Below the pieces are notes generated by a model. It was given only the letters and a program-made list of their open reading frames with translations. It searched no databases and had not been told where the DNA came from. From Gammaproteobacteria bacterium (GTDB lineage: Bacteria; Pseudomonadota; Gammaproteobacteria; Steroidobacterales; PWYM01): a stretch of DNA of 34,177 nt. The DNA is taken from the NCBI GenBank assembly GCA_007127715.1, contig SKYU01000083.1, forward strand, positions 1-34,177. Direction: 5' to 3'. The translations under genes were made by a program, and so were the position numbers. How positions within the stretch are numbered: the stretch's first letter is position 1; each line of letters opens with the position of its first letter. Below are positions 1 through 8,077 of the stretch, in pieces.

Positions 1-488
1 CGGGTGATCGCGCGGAAGGCGAGACCAGAGGGCAGGCGGCGGGGACGGGCGCCGATGGCGATGTCCTCGCTGCCGCTCATCACCCGGGAGATGGCGTCCT
101 CGGGGTCTCCGGTGTGCAGCTTGATCTCGATCCCGGGATGGTCCTGGCGAAGCCGGGCGAGGAGGTCGTAGAGAAAGCTGTAGCTGGCCGTGACAGAGCA
201 GTACAGGCTGACCTCACCGTGCAGCCTGCCTGCCTCCCGGCGCAGGGTGTCGCGCAGACCCTCCAGGCTCTCCAGCATCTCGCGCGCCCAGTCCCGGCAC
301 CGGCGACCCTCGGCGGTGAGCTCCACGCGGCGACGGTCTCGATCGAACAGCGAAACACCGAGTTCCTGCTCCAGTTGCCGGATGGTTCGGCTGAGGGCCG
401 AGGGACTGACGTGCACCGCCTCGCTGGCCCGCCCGAAATGCAGGGTTTCGGCCAGCTGCAGAAAATGACCCAGCTGTCTGGTATCCAC
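1..488 (-). CDS. ilvY: IlvY, LysR-family activator of ilvC (partial, C-terminus beyond window)
   Basis: This is a LysR-type regulator expected to sense acetolactate/acetohydroxybutyrate and activate ilvC. It begins with GTG at 488-486; an in-frame TAG lies four codons upstream, so this is the earliest possible start. About 162 codons are visible. They cover the N-terminal winged helix-turn-helix (residues ~1-60, with FGRASEAVHVSPSALSRTI and EQELGVSLFDRD) and the start of the co-inducer domain. The stretch GEVSLYCSVTASYSFL, then IEIKLHTGDPEDAI, follows remembered E. coli IlvY closely along its length. It is divergent from ilvC across 120 bases, the classical IlvY arrangement. The remaining ~135 residues lie off the window. 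Only the exact start and the unseen C-terminus are uncertain. Confidence 0.9.
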   Translation of the reverse strand, partial: MDTRQLGHFLQLAETLHFGRASEAVHVSPSALSRTIRQLEQELGVSLFDRDRRRVELTAEGRRCRDWAREMLESLEGLRDTLRREAGRLHGEVSLYCSVTASYSFLYDLLARLRQDHPGIEIKLHTGDPEDAISRVMSGSEDIAIGARPRRLPSGLAFRAIT

Positions 489-1625
<1,137 letters not shown>

Positions 1626-1630
1626 TCACC

Positions 1631-1661
1631 TGCCCGGCGTCGCCGCGTGCGGCGCCGGGCA
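1631..1661. terminator. Hairpin between convergent ilvC and frdD
   Basis: A perfect 9-base inverted repeat, TGCCCGGCG (1631-1639) and CGCCGGGCA (1653-1661), starts 5 bases after the ilvC stop codon. Neither side has a long T-run, so intrinsic termination is plausible but not certain. Being symmetric, it could serve both converging transcripts. Confidence 0.5.
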
Positions 1662-1694
1662 GCTTCAGCGCTTCTCGACGAGTACGGTGCCTGC

Positions 1695-2069
1695 TCAGGG
1701 GTGGGGCAGCCCCATCACCAGGACCAAGCCGATCACCGACACCAGCGCGGCCGTGCCATAACAGGCCCATCTGAGCCCGGCACCGCCGCGCAGGCCGAGA
1801 TCATGGCAGAGGTGGTAGATCCGGTGGCAGGCATGCCAGGCGAGCAGGGCGATGAACCCGGCACAGGCCAGGCGTGCAATGGGCGTCGACAGCAGCGACA
1901 GCATCCGCGCATGCTCCAAAAGGCCAGAATCCCCGCATCGGCCGGACAGCGGCGCGATCAGCCCGGTGAACAACACCACGGCCGGCAGAATCAGGGCAGC
2001 GAGCAGCCCACCCGCGCCGAACAGCAGCCAGAACGGGGGCTCATGGGAGCGTCGCAGGCGACGGCTCAT
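1695..2069 (-). CDS. frdD: Fumarate reductase membrane anchor subunit D
   Basis: This is the second small hydrophobic subunit that anchors fumarate reductase in the inner membrane and forms the quinone site with FrdC. The start is ATG at 2069, overlapping the frdC stop in an ATGA. It gives 124 residues, close to the ~119 of E. coli FrdD. The N-terminus RRSHEPPFWLLFGAGG matches the FrdD signature (KRSDEPVFWGLFGAGG in E. coli, from memory). Three hydrophobic helices follow, with the conserved CHRIYHLCHDL in the middle, typical of FrdD (HRMHHAMHDL). A longer in-frame reading from 2126 exists but would overlap frdC by 61 bases and is not needed. It is the last gene of the frdABCD operon. Confidence 0.93.
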   Translation of the reverse strand: MSRRLRRSHEPPFWLLFGAGGLLAALILPAVVLFTGLIAPLSGRCGDSGLLEHARMLSLLSTPIARLACAGFIALLAWHACHRIYHLCHDLGLRGGAGLRWACYGTAALVSVIGLVLVMGLPHP

Positions 2070-2461
2070 GCGCCCCACACCAGCCAGCCCAGCACCCCTG
2101 CCGAGCAGATCAGACTGGCCGCCCACGCACCGACATGGAGTGTTCTGTCAGCGACACGGCGGCCGGGCGGGCCCAACGGCGGCAGGGTGAGCGGCATCAG
2201 CCGAAACCAGCTGACCGCGTGCAGCACGGCGGCGGCAAACACCACGGCCTGCAGCACAAGCCCGGGCGGCGACAGCACCCAGCGACACCATGCCGCCCAG
2301 GCCTGGGCGCCGAGCAGCAGGCAGCCGAGCCCAGCCAACAGCACCAGCACATACGCGCCGATGGCCAGGCTGGTCGCCTCGCGCAGCAGGTACTGACGAT
2401 AGGCGGGATCGCGCCGCCACCAGCCCCGCATGTCCGGCTGCCAGGTGCGCGGCCGGCTCAT
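2066..2461 (-). CDS. frdC: Fumarate reductase membrane anchor subunit C
   Basis: This is a 131-residue hydrophobic subunit of quinol:fumarate reductase. The N-terminus has the family pattern WWRRDPAYRQYLLREATS, followed by three membrane helices. E28 and H81 align with E. coli FrdC Glu29 and His82, residues reported to be important at the quinone site. Its ATG overlaps the frdB stop by four bases and its stop overlaps the frdD start by four bases, so translation of B, C and D is probably coupled. No heme ligands of the SdhC type are apparent, consistent with a heme-less type D complex. Confidence 0.92.
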   Translation of the reverse strand: MSRPRTWQPDMRGWWRRDPAYRQYLLREATSLAIGAYVLVLLAGLGCLLLGAQAWAAWCRWVLSPPGLVLQAVVFAAAVLHAVSWFRLMPLTLPPLGPPGRRVADRTLHVGAWAASLICSAGVLGWLVWGA

Positions 2462-3204
2462 CGGCGCCGCCCGGGCAGCAACAGATCCAGCAGGTAGTCC
2501 CGTGCGCTGGCGCCCTTGTTGCGGTTGATGGCCCGGGCGGGATCGACGCCCTGCGGACAGACCTCGGTGCAGTGCCCGACCAGGGTGCAGTCCCAGACGC
2601 CACTGGTGGCGTCTCGCGCCTCACGCCGCTCGGCCTGGCCGGCATCGCGCGAGTCGGCATCGTGACGGGCCATCAGGGCGAGCGCAGCCGGGCCCAGAAA
2701 ATCCGGCTTGAGTCCGTACTGGGGACAGGCTGAGTAACACAGCAGGCAGTTGATGCACTGAGCGAACTGCGCATATTCCGCCACCTGCGCGGGCGTCTGG
2801 CGCGAGGGCTCGGTCGCCGACGTGTCGTCTCCCGGCACCAGATAGGCCCCTGCCACAGGCAGCTTGTCCAGCACATCCTGCTGATCGATCACCAGATCGC
2901 GGATCACCGGAAAATGGGCGAGCGGCTCCACGCGCACCGGCCCAGGCGCCAGGTCGCCCATCAGCAGGTGGCAACTGAGTTCCGGCCGCCCGTCGACCAT
3001 GCACCCGCAGCTCCCGCAGATCGCCATGCGACAGGACCACCGGAAGGTCAGGCTGCCATCGAGTTCGTCCTTGATGTGCTGCAGAGCCTCGAGCAGGCTC
3101 TGGTCCTCGCGATACGGCAGTTCGAAGGCCTGCCACCACGGTGGCTGTTCGGCATCCGGATGCCAGCGCCGCACTTCGATGACGATGGTCGGACGTTCAC
3201 TCAT
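2458..3204 (-). CDS. frdB: Fumarate reductase iron-sulfur subunit
   Basis: FrdB passes electrons between the quinone site and the flavin of FrdA. The 248-residue protein starts at ATG 3204, 20 bases after the frdA stop, with GGAGCGAG upstream. An in-frame reading extends back to 3336 but lies inside frdA and was rejected. The [2Fe-2S] domain has C58, C63, C66 and C78. The C-terminal ferredoxin-like domain has C150-C153-C156 with C160-Pro, and C206, C212 and C216 for the [4Fe-4S] and [3Fe-4S] centres. The spacing matches E. coli FrdB almost residue for residue. All ligands for three clusters are present, so the subunit should be functional. Confidence 0.95.
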   Translation of the reverse strand: MSERPTIVIEVRRWHPDAEQPPWWQAFELPYREDQSLLEALQHIKDELDGSLTFRWSCRMAICGSCGCMVDGRPELSCHLLMGDLAPGPVRVEPLAHFPVIRDLVIDQQDVLDKLPVAGAYLVPGDDTSATEPSRQTPAQVAEYAQFAQCINCLLCYSACPQYGLKPDFLGPAALALMARHDADSRDAGQAERREARDATSGVWDCTLVGHCTEVCPQGVDPARAINRNKGASARDYLLDLLLPGRRR

Positions 3205-3224
3205 GGGCTCGCTCCAGAGCAGGG

Positions 3225-5024
3225 TCAGTCCAGCGCGACGCGCTCGCCGGCGCCACCATAGACGCGTTCGCGGGGCACACTGCGGGTCAGCTTCACCGGC
3301 GCGTGTTCGATGCGCGGCGGGCCGTCGGCGGCGCACCAGGCCAGGCTGTGGACCAGAAAGCCGGCGTCGTCGCGCGCGCGCCAGGCGTCCAGACGCTGGT
3401 GGGCCCCGCGGGATTCACGCCGCGCCAGCGCAGCATGGGCCATGACCTCGGCAAGCTGCAGCGAATGACCCAGTTCGATGGCCGAGAGCCACTCGGTATT
3501 GAAGGCGAGGCTGCGGTCATCGAGCGCGACACCATCACGATACGCCGCCCGCAGCCCGGCCAGGGCCTCGCACGCGCGCGCCATCCCCTCGGCATCACGG
3601 TAAATCCCGACCCCATCTTCCATGGCCGCGTGCATCGCATTTCGCAACGTCGCCACGCGGGGGCGTTCGGCCGCAGGCGCAGCCTCGAGCATCGCGTACC
3701 AGGGGGCCATACATGCCCGGGCCTCGGCGGCAAGGGCCTCGCCCGGCCGCGGCGCGCTGCGCGCCCTGACGGCCGCCGCCTCGCCTGCCGCGCGACCGAA
3801 GACCAGCAGCTCGGCCAGCGAGTTCGAGCCCAGCCGGTTGGCCCCGTGAATCCCCGCGCTGGCACATTCGCCGGCGGCATACAGCCCCGGCAGCGTGGTG
3901 CTGCCATCGAGATCCGTGGCCACGCCGCCCATCGTGTAATGCACGGCGGGGCGCACCGGGATCGGCGCCGTCACCGGATCGATACCCAGGAAACGACGGG
4001 CCACCTCGGAGATCATGGGCAGGCGTTCAGCCAGCCGCCGAGGGCCGAGGTGACGGAGGTCCAGCAGTACGGCGTTGCCCTGCGCAGTGGTGATCGTCCG
4101 ACCCGCCCGGTCCTCATGCCAGAATGCCTGGGAGAGCCGATCCCTTGGGCCGAGTTCCATGGCGCGCGGTCTCGGCCAGGGCTCCAGCGGCCCGAGGCCG
4201 TAGTCCTCGAGATAGCGCCGGCCCTCGGCATTGAGCAGCACACCACCCTCACCGCGACAGCCCTCGGTGATGAGAATGCCGCTGCCGGGCAGCGCGGTGG
4301 GGTGCCACTGGACGAATTCCATGTCGCGCAGGGCGACCCCGTGACGGGCCGCCAGTGCCATGCCCTCGCCGGTGACGATGCCGGCGTTGGTGTTGTGTGC
4401 ATACACACGCCCGGCTCCGCCGGTCGCCAGCACCGCAGCGCGGGCCCGATAGAGCACGGGGTGCCCGGTGGCAATGTCGATCCCCAGCACCCCGGCCAGT
4501 CCGTGCTCATCGACGAGCAGGTTGGTGCAGAAGAATTCGTCATGCCGGCGGATCGCCGGGTAACGCAGGGACGTCTGGAACAGCGTGTGCAGCATGTGGA
4601 AGCCGGTACGGTCCGCGGCAAACCAGGTGCGCTGCACGCGCATACCGCCGAAAAACCGCGTCTGTACCCGGCCATCATCGCGGCGGCTCCAGGGACAGCC
4701 CCAGCGCTCGAGCTGTGCCAGCTCGCGCGGGCAGGCCGCCACGAAAGCCTCGACCGCCGCCTGGTCGCAAAGCCACTCTCCGCCGCTGACGGTGTCCTCG
4801 AAGTGCTGCTCGAAGCTGTCGTCTTCCCGCAGCACCGCGGCAGCTCCGCCCTCGGCCGCCACGGTATGGCTGCGCATCGGCACCACCTTGGACACCAGCA
4901 CGATGTCCAGTGACGGGTCGGCCACGGTCGCGGCCAGCGCGGCGCGCAGACCGGCACCCCCTCCGCCGATCACCACGAGATCGCAGTCGATGACCCGGAG
5001 ATCGGGATGGCGCTGAGCGGTCAT
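3225..5024 (-). CDS. frdA: Fumarate reductase flavoprotein subunit
   Basis: This is the catalytic subunit that interconverts fumarate and succinate with covalent FAD on the cytoplasmic face. The chosen ATG at 5024 gives 599 residues (E. coli FrdA 602). Earlier in-frame starts add an unrelated tail. The dinucleotide-binding motif VVIGGGGAGLRAAL is at residues ~17-30. H53 in VPMRSHTVAAEGG is the covalent FAD histidine. WHPTALPGSGILITEGCRGEGG carries the active-site His and catalytic Arg, and HYTMGG and HGANRLGSNSLAEL provide the other substrate-binding residues. No strong ribosome binding site precedes the start. The frdABCD gene set marks it as a fumarate-reductase type, but such complexes also work as succinate dehydrogenase, and no sdh genes are in the window. 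Confidence 0.95.
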   Translation of the reverse strand: MTAQRHPDLRVIDCDLVVIGGGGAGLRAALAATVADPSLDIVLVSKVVPMRSHTVAAEGGAAAVLREDDSFEQHFEDTVSGGEWLCDQAAVEAFVAACPRELAQLERWGCPWSRRDDGRVQTRFFGGMRVQRTWFAADRTGFHMLHTLFQTSLRYPAIRRHDEFFCTNLLVDEHGLAGVLGIDIATGHPVLYRARAAVLATGGAGRVYAHNTNAGIVTGEGMALAARHGVALRDMEFVQWHPTALPGSGILITEGCRGEGGVLLNAEGRRYLEDYGLGPLEPWPRPRAMELGPRDRLSQAFWHEDRAGRTITTAQGNAVLLDLRHLGPRRLAERLPMISEVARRFLGIDPVTAPIPVRPAVHYTMGGVATDLDGSTTLPGLYAAGECASAGIHGANRLGSNSLAELLVFGRAAGEAAAVRARSAPRPGEALAAEARACMAPWYAMLEAAPAAERPRVATLRNAMHAAMEDGVGIYRDAEGMARACEALAGLRAAYRDGVALDDRSLAFNTEWLSAIELGHSLQLAEVMAHAALARRESRGAHQRLDAWRARDDAGFLVHSLAWCAADGPPRIEHAPVKLTRSVPRERVYGGAGERVALD

Positions 5025-5140
5025 GGGGCGCAAGCTTACCGATCGACGCCCCGCCGTGCAGCGCGGGTACATGGTCGCCCCGGCAGGCTTGGGGTAACTT
5101 AGGCGCCCGCAAACAGCCGGACAGGGGAGTGGCGGCATCC
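5025..5140. promoter_or_regulatory. frdA / P-loop gene divergent intergenic region
   Basis: This 116-base region between divergent starts must hold promoters in both directions. I see no convincing -35/-10 pair on either strand. The best -10-like box toward the right is TAACTT (5095-5100), without a good -35. No FNR-type TTGAT-N4-ATCAA dyad is visible, which is notable for a fumarate reductase operon. A purine-rich AGGGGAG (5123-5129) is the ribosome binding site for the rightward gene. Confidence 0.3.
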
Positions 5141-5986
5141 ATGCGCATGACCAAACGAGAATTCCTGGCATGGCCGAACAAGGCAATCACGCTGCTCGGC
5201 ATGTCCGGGGTCGGCAAGACCACGCTCGCCAATCGCCTGCCCAAGGATGACTGGTTTCATTTCTCGGGCGACTACCGCATCGGCACGCGCTATCTCGATG
5301 AGCCCATCCTGGACAACATCAAGCGCCAGGCGATGCAGGTGGATTTCCTGCGTGATCTGCTGCGCAGTGATTCGATCTACATCGCCAGCAATGTGACGGT
5401 CCACAATCTCGCACCGATTTCGAGCTTCCTTGGCAAACTCGGGCGGGAGGACCTCGGCGGGCTGCCGGTGGAGGAGTTCAAACGCCGCCAGCGGCTGCAT
5501 CGTGACGCCGAGATCTCGGCCATGAAGGACGTGCCCGACTTCATCGCCAAGTCGCGCGAGATCTATGGCTATGACAACTTCATCAACGATGCCGGGGGCA
5601 GCCTCTGCGAGCTCGACGACCCCGACGTCGAACGGGCCCTTGCCGAGCATACGCTGATCGTCTACCTCCGCCCCGATGCGCAGCTCGAGCAGGAACTTGT
5701 AACCCGCGCGGTCCGAAGCCCCAAGCCGATGTACTACCAGGAGGCGTTTCTCGACGAGAGCATTGCCCGCTATCTTGCCGAGCAGGGCCTGTCCGAGCCG
5801 GCACAGATCGAACCCGATGCGTTCGTGCGCTGGGTGTTTCCGGCGCTGCTCGCCCACCGCCGGCCGCGCTACCAGGCGCTGGCTGATCGCTGGGGCTACA
5901 CCATCGACGCCGCACGGGTGGGGGAGGTCGCCGACGAGGCCGATTTCCTGGCGCTGATCGGTGAGGCGCTGCACGGGCGGCACTAA
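5141..5986 (+). CDS. P-loop NTPase of unknown role, kinase-like
   Basis: I do not recognise a named family. The protein has an N-terminal Walker A motif GMSGVGKTT (residues 20-28 from the ATG at 5141), preceded by a short hydrophobic beta strand. It resembles small kinases or nucleotide-handling P-loop proteins. Charged helical regions follow (PVEEFKRRQRLHRDAEISAM), then a possible second core strand, HTLIVYLRPDA. It has no signal peptide or membrane helix, so it is cytoplasmic. The start at 5141 sits 11 bases after AGGGGAG. A GTG at 5129 overlaps that ribosome binding site and is unlikely, and 5147 is another option. It is a single gene between divergent frdA and the aco operon. Its substrate cannot be inferred from context. 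Confidence 0.8.
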   Translation: MRMTKREFLAWPNKAITLLGMSGVGKTTLANRLPKDDWFHFSGDYRIGTRYLDEPILDNIKRQAMQVDFLRDLLRSDSIYIASNVTVHNLAPISSFLGKLGREDLGGLPVEEFKRRQRLHRDAEISAMKDVPDFIAKSREIYGYDNFINDAGGSLCELDDPDVERALAEHTLIVYLRPDAQLEQELVTRAVRSPKPMYYQEAFLDESIARYLAEQGLSEPAQIEPDAFVRWVFPALLAHRRPRYQALADRWGYTIDAARVGEVADEADFLALIGEALHGRH

Positions 5987-6001
5987 AAAAAACCGTCACG
6001 C

Positions 6002-6070
6002 TTGTTTATTTGAAGACCGCGAATGGTATGCTTGCGCGGTCCGCAGCGAAGCCATCACGCAGTTGGGGGA
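6002..6070 (+). promoter_or_regulatory. acoABC promoter region with inverted-repeat operator
   Basis: A 7-base inverted repeat, GACCGCG (6015-6021) and CGCGGTC (6035-6041), brackets a -10-like TATGCT (6027-6032). TTGTTT at 6002-6007 (19-base spacer) or the overlapping TTTATT (16-base spacer) could serve as a weak -35. A dyad centred on the -10 box is where a repressor would act. The regulator is not in the window. GGGGGA at 6065-6070 is the ribosome binding site for the ATG at 6076. Confidence 0.4.
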
Positions 6071-6075
6071 GCATC

Positions 6076-7050
6076 ATGAGTCAGCCCTTGTCTGCCGAGC
6101 AGTTGCTCGGCGCCTGGCGCCGGATGGTCACTATCCGGGAATTCGAGGAACGCCTGCACCGCGAGATGCCCAAGGGCATGATCCCGGGCTTCACGCACCT
6201 GTACTCGGGCCAGGAGGCCGTCGCCGTGGGGGTCTGCGATACCCTCGAGCTCGACGACGTCATCGTCAGCACGCACCGGGGTCACGGCCACTGCCTGGCC
6301 AAGGGCTGCGAAGTCAAGCCGATGATGCAGGAGATCTACGGCCGGGCCGGGGGGCTGTGCGGGGGCAAGGGCGGCTCCATGCATATCGCGGATTTCTCCA
6401 AGGGCATGCTGGGCGCCAACGGCATCGTCGGCGGCGGCCCGCCACTGGCGACCGGTGCGGCGCTGGCGTTCCGCAACCTCGGCAACCGTCGGGTGTCGGT
6501 CAGCTTCGGCGGCGACGGCAGCTCCAATCAGGGTACGGTGCTGGAGGCCATGAACATGGCCGTGGTCCTGAAGGTGCCGACGCTGTTCGTCTACGAGAAC
6601 AACGGCTACTCGGAAAACACCGCAGCCGAGTACGCAATAGGCGCGAAGGACCTCGCCGAGCGGTGTGCGGCCTTCGGCATGCCCGCGGAAACCGGCGACG
6701 GCACCGATTTCTTCGACGTCTACGAGCGCACGCAGCGCGCCGTCGAGCGCGCACGCAACGGCGAGGGCCCCTCGTCGCTGGTGTTCACCTGCACCCGGTT
6801 CTTCGGCCACTTCGAGGGTGATCCCCAGAAATACCGCGCCGCGGACGAAGTCGAGACCTTCCGCCAGACCATGGACTGCCTGCGTAAATTCAGGGAGCGG
6901 GTCACCGCCGAGGGCTGGCTGGAGGAATCCGCCCTGCAGCAGGTGCACGAGGAAGTCCTTGCCCTGATCGAAGAGGCCGTGGAGGAGGCGATGGCTGCAC
7001 CGCTGCCGGATCTCTCCACCCTCACCACCGACGTCTACACAAGCTACTGA
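6076..7050 (+). CDS. acoA: Acetoin dehydrogenase-type E1 component, alpha subunit (TPP-dependent)
   Basis: This is the thiamine-diphosphate subunit of a 2-oxoacid dehydrogenase-type complex; in the AcoA branch the substrate is acetoin. ATG 6076 follows GGGGGA and gives 324 residues, typical for AcoA; an earlier in-frame start at 6010 lies in the promoter. The TPP/Mg signature begins at G146-D147-G148 and ends at N175-N176 (GDGSSNQG ... YENN). The regions MPKGMIPGFTHLYSGQEAVA and HRGHGHCLAKG are characteristic of AcoA/short E1 alpha proteins rather than branched-chain E1. The gene is followed 13 bases later by the beta subunit. Acetoin specificity is inferred from similarity; pyruvate or another 2-oxoacid cannot be excluded. 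Confidence 0.85.
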   Translation: MSQPLSAEQLLGAWRRMVTIREFEERLHREMPKGMIPGFTHLYSGQEAVAVGVCDTLELDDVIVSTHRGHGHCLAKGCEVKPMMQEIYGRAGGLCGGKGGSMHIADFSKGMLGANGIVGGGPPLATGAALAFRNLGNRRVSVSFGGDGSSNQGTVLEAMNMAVVLKVPTLFVYENNGYSENTAAEYAIGAKDLAERCAAFGMPAETGDGTDFFDVYERTQRAVERARNGEGPSSLVFTCTRFFGHFEGDPQKYRAADEVETFRQTMDCLRKFRERVTAEGWLEESALQQVHEEVLALIEEAVEEAMAAPLPDLSTLTTDVYTSY

Positions 7051-7063
7051 GGAGGCTGCGGTC

Positions 7064-8077
7064 ATGCCAGTGATGAGCTATCGCGAAGCGCTTACCGACG
7101 CCTACCGCCTGGCCATGCGCAAGGATCCACGTGTGTGCATCCTCGGTGAGGACGTGGCCGGCGGCGCCGGCGCCTCCGGCCAGCGCAACATCGGCGGCAT
7201 CTTCGGCCCCTGGCCGGATTTCCTGCCAGAGTTCGGTGAACAGCGCATGATCGACACGCCGATTTCCGAATCGGCCATCGTCGGCACCGCCGTGGGCGCT
7301 GCGCTGTGCGGTCTGCGACCGGTGGCCGAGATCATGTTCTCCGACTTCCTCGGGCTGTGCCTGGACCAGATCTGGAACCAGGCGGCCAAGTTCCGCTACA
7401 TGTTCGGCGGCCAGACGCACTGCCCGGTGGTGATCCGCGTGAACACCGGCGCCGGAATGTCGGCGGGCTCGCAGCATTCGCAGACCGGCTACGGGATGAT
7501 GACCAACATCCCGGGGCTCAAGGTGGTGGTGCCGGCCAGCGCGGCCGACGTCAAGGGCCTGGTGATGACCGCGATCGACGACCCTGACCCGGTCATCATC
7601 TTCGATCACAAGGCGCTGTTCACCGACAAGGGCGAGGTGCCCGAGGGCGAATTCTATCTGCCGTTCGGCGAGGCCGAGCTGGTGCGCGAGGGCGATGACT
7701 GCACGATCGTCGCGATCTCGCGCATGGTCAAGTTCTCCCAGAAGGCGGCGGACGCTCTCGAGAAGGACGGCATCACCGTCGACCTCGTCAATCCCCGGAC
7801 GCTCTCGCCGCTCGACGAGGAAACCATTCTCGAGAGTGTCGAGCACACGGGTCGCCTGGTCGTGGTCGACGAGTCCAACCCGCGCTGCTCGGCGGCTACC
7901 GACATCGCCGCGCTGGTGGCCTCCAAGGGCTTCGCCTCGCTCAAGGCGCCGATCGAACTGGTCACTGCACCGCATACCCCGCCGCCCTTTGCTCCGAACC
8001 TCGAGCGGGCCTATCTGCCGGGACCCAAGGACATCGAGGCGGCCGTGCGCCGCACCCTGAAAGGCCGGACGACATGA
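7064..8077 (+). CDS. acoB: Acetoin dehydrogenase-type E1 component, beta subunit
   Basis: The partner of the upstream alpha subunit completes the alpha2-beta2 E1 that decarboxylates substrate and reductively acylates E2 lipoate. The 337 residues include the transketolase pyrimidine-binding region (ILGEDVAGGAG ... DTPISESAIVGTAVGAAL, with the conserved Glu for TPP activation) and FSDFLGLCLDQIWNQAAKF. The C-terminal transketolase domain follows (VDLVNPRTLSPLDEETI, VVVDESNPRCSAATDI). GAGGAGG lies upstream of ATG 7064. The stop codon overlaps the E2 start by four bases, so stoichiometric coupled expression is expected. Confidence 0.88.
   Translation: MPVMSYREALTDAYRLAMRKDPRVCILGEDVAGGAGASGQRNIGGIFGPWPDFLPEFGEQRMIDTPISESAIVGTAVGAALCGLRPVAEIMFSDFLGLCLDQIWNQAAKFRYMFGGQTHCPVVIRVNTGAGMSAGSQHSQTGYGMMTNIPGLKVVVPASAADVKGLVMTAIDDPDPVIIFDHKALFTDKGEVPEGEFYLPFGEAELVREGDDCTIVAISRMVKFSQKAADALEKDGITVDLVNPRTLSPLDEETILESVEHTGRLVVVDESNPRCSAATDIAALVASKGFASLKAPIELVTAPHTPPPFAPNLERAYLPGPKDIEAAVRRTLKGRTT

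Noticed and set aside
1647-2396. Plus-strand frame opposite frdC and frdD
   Set aside because: Its Gln/Pro/Ala-rich composition is a mirror of hydrophobic membrane genes; FrdC and FrdD are recognisable on the minus strand.
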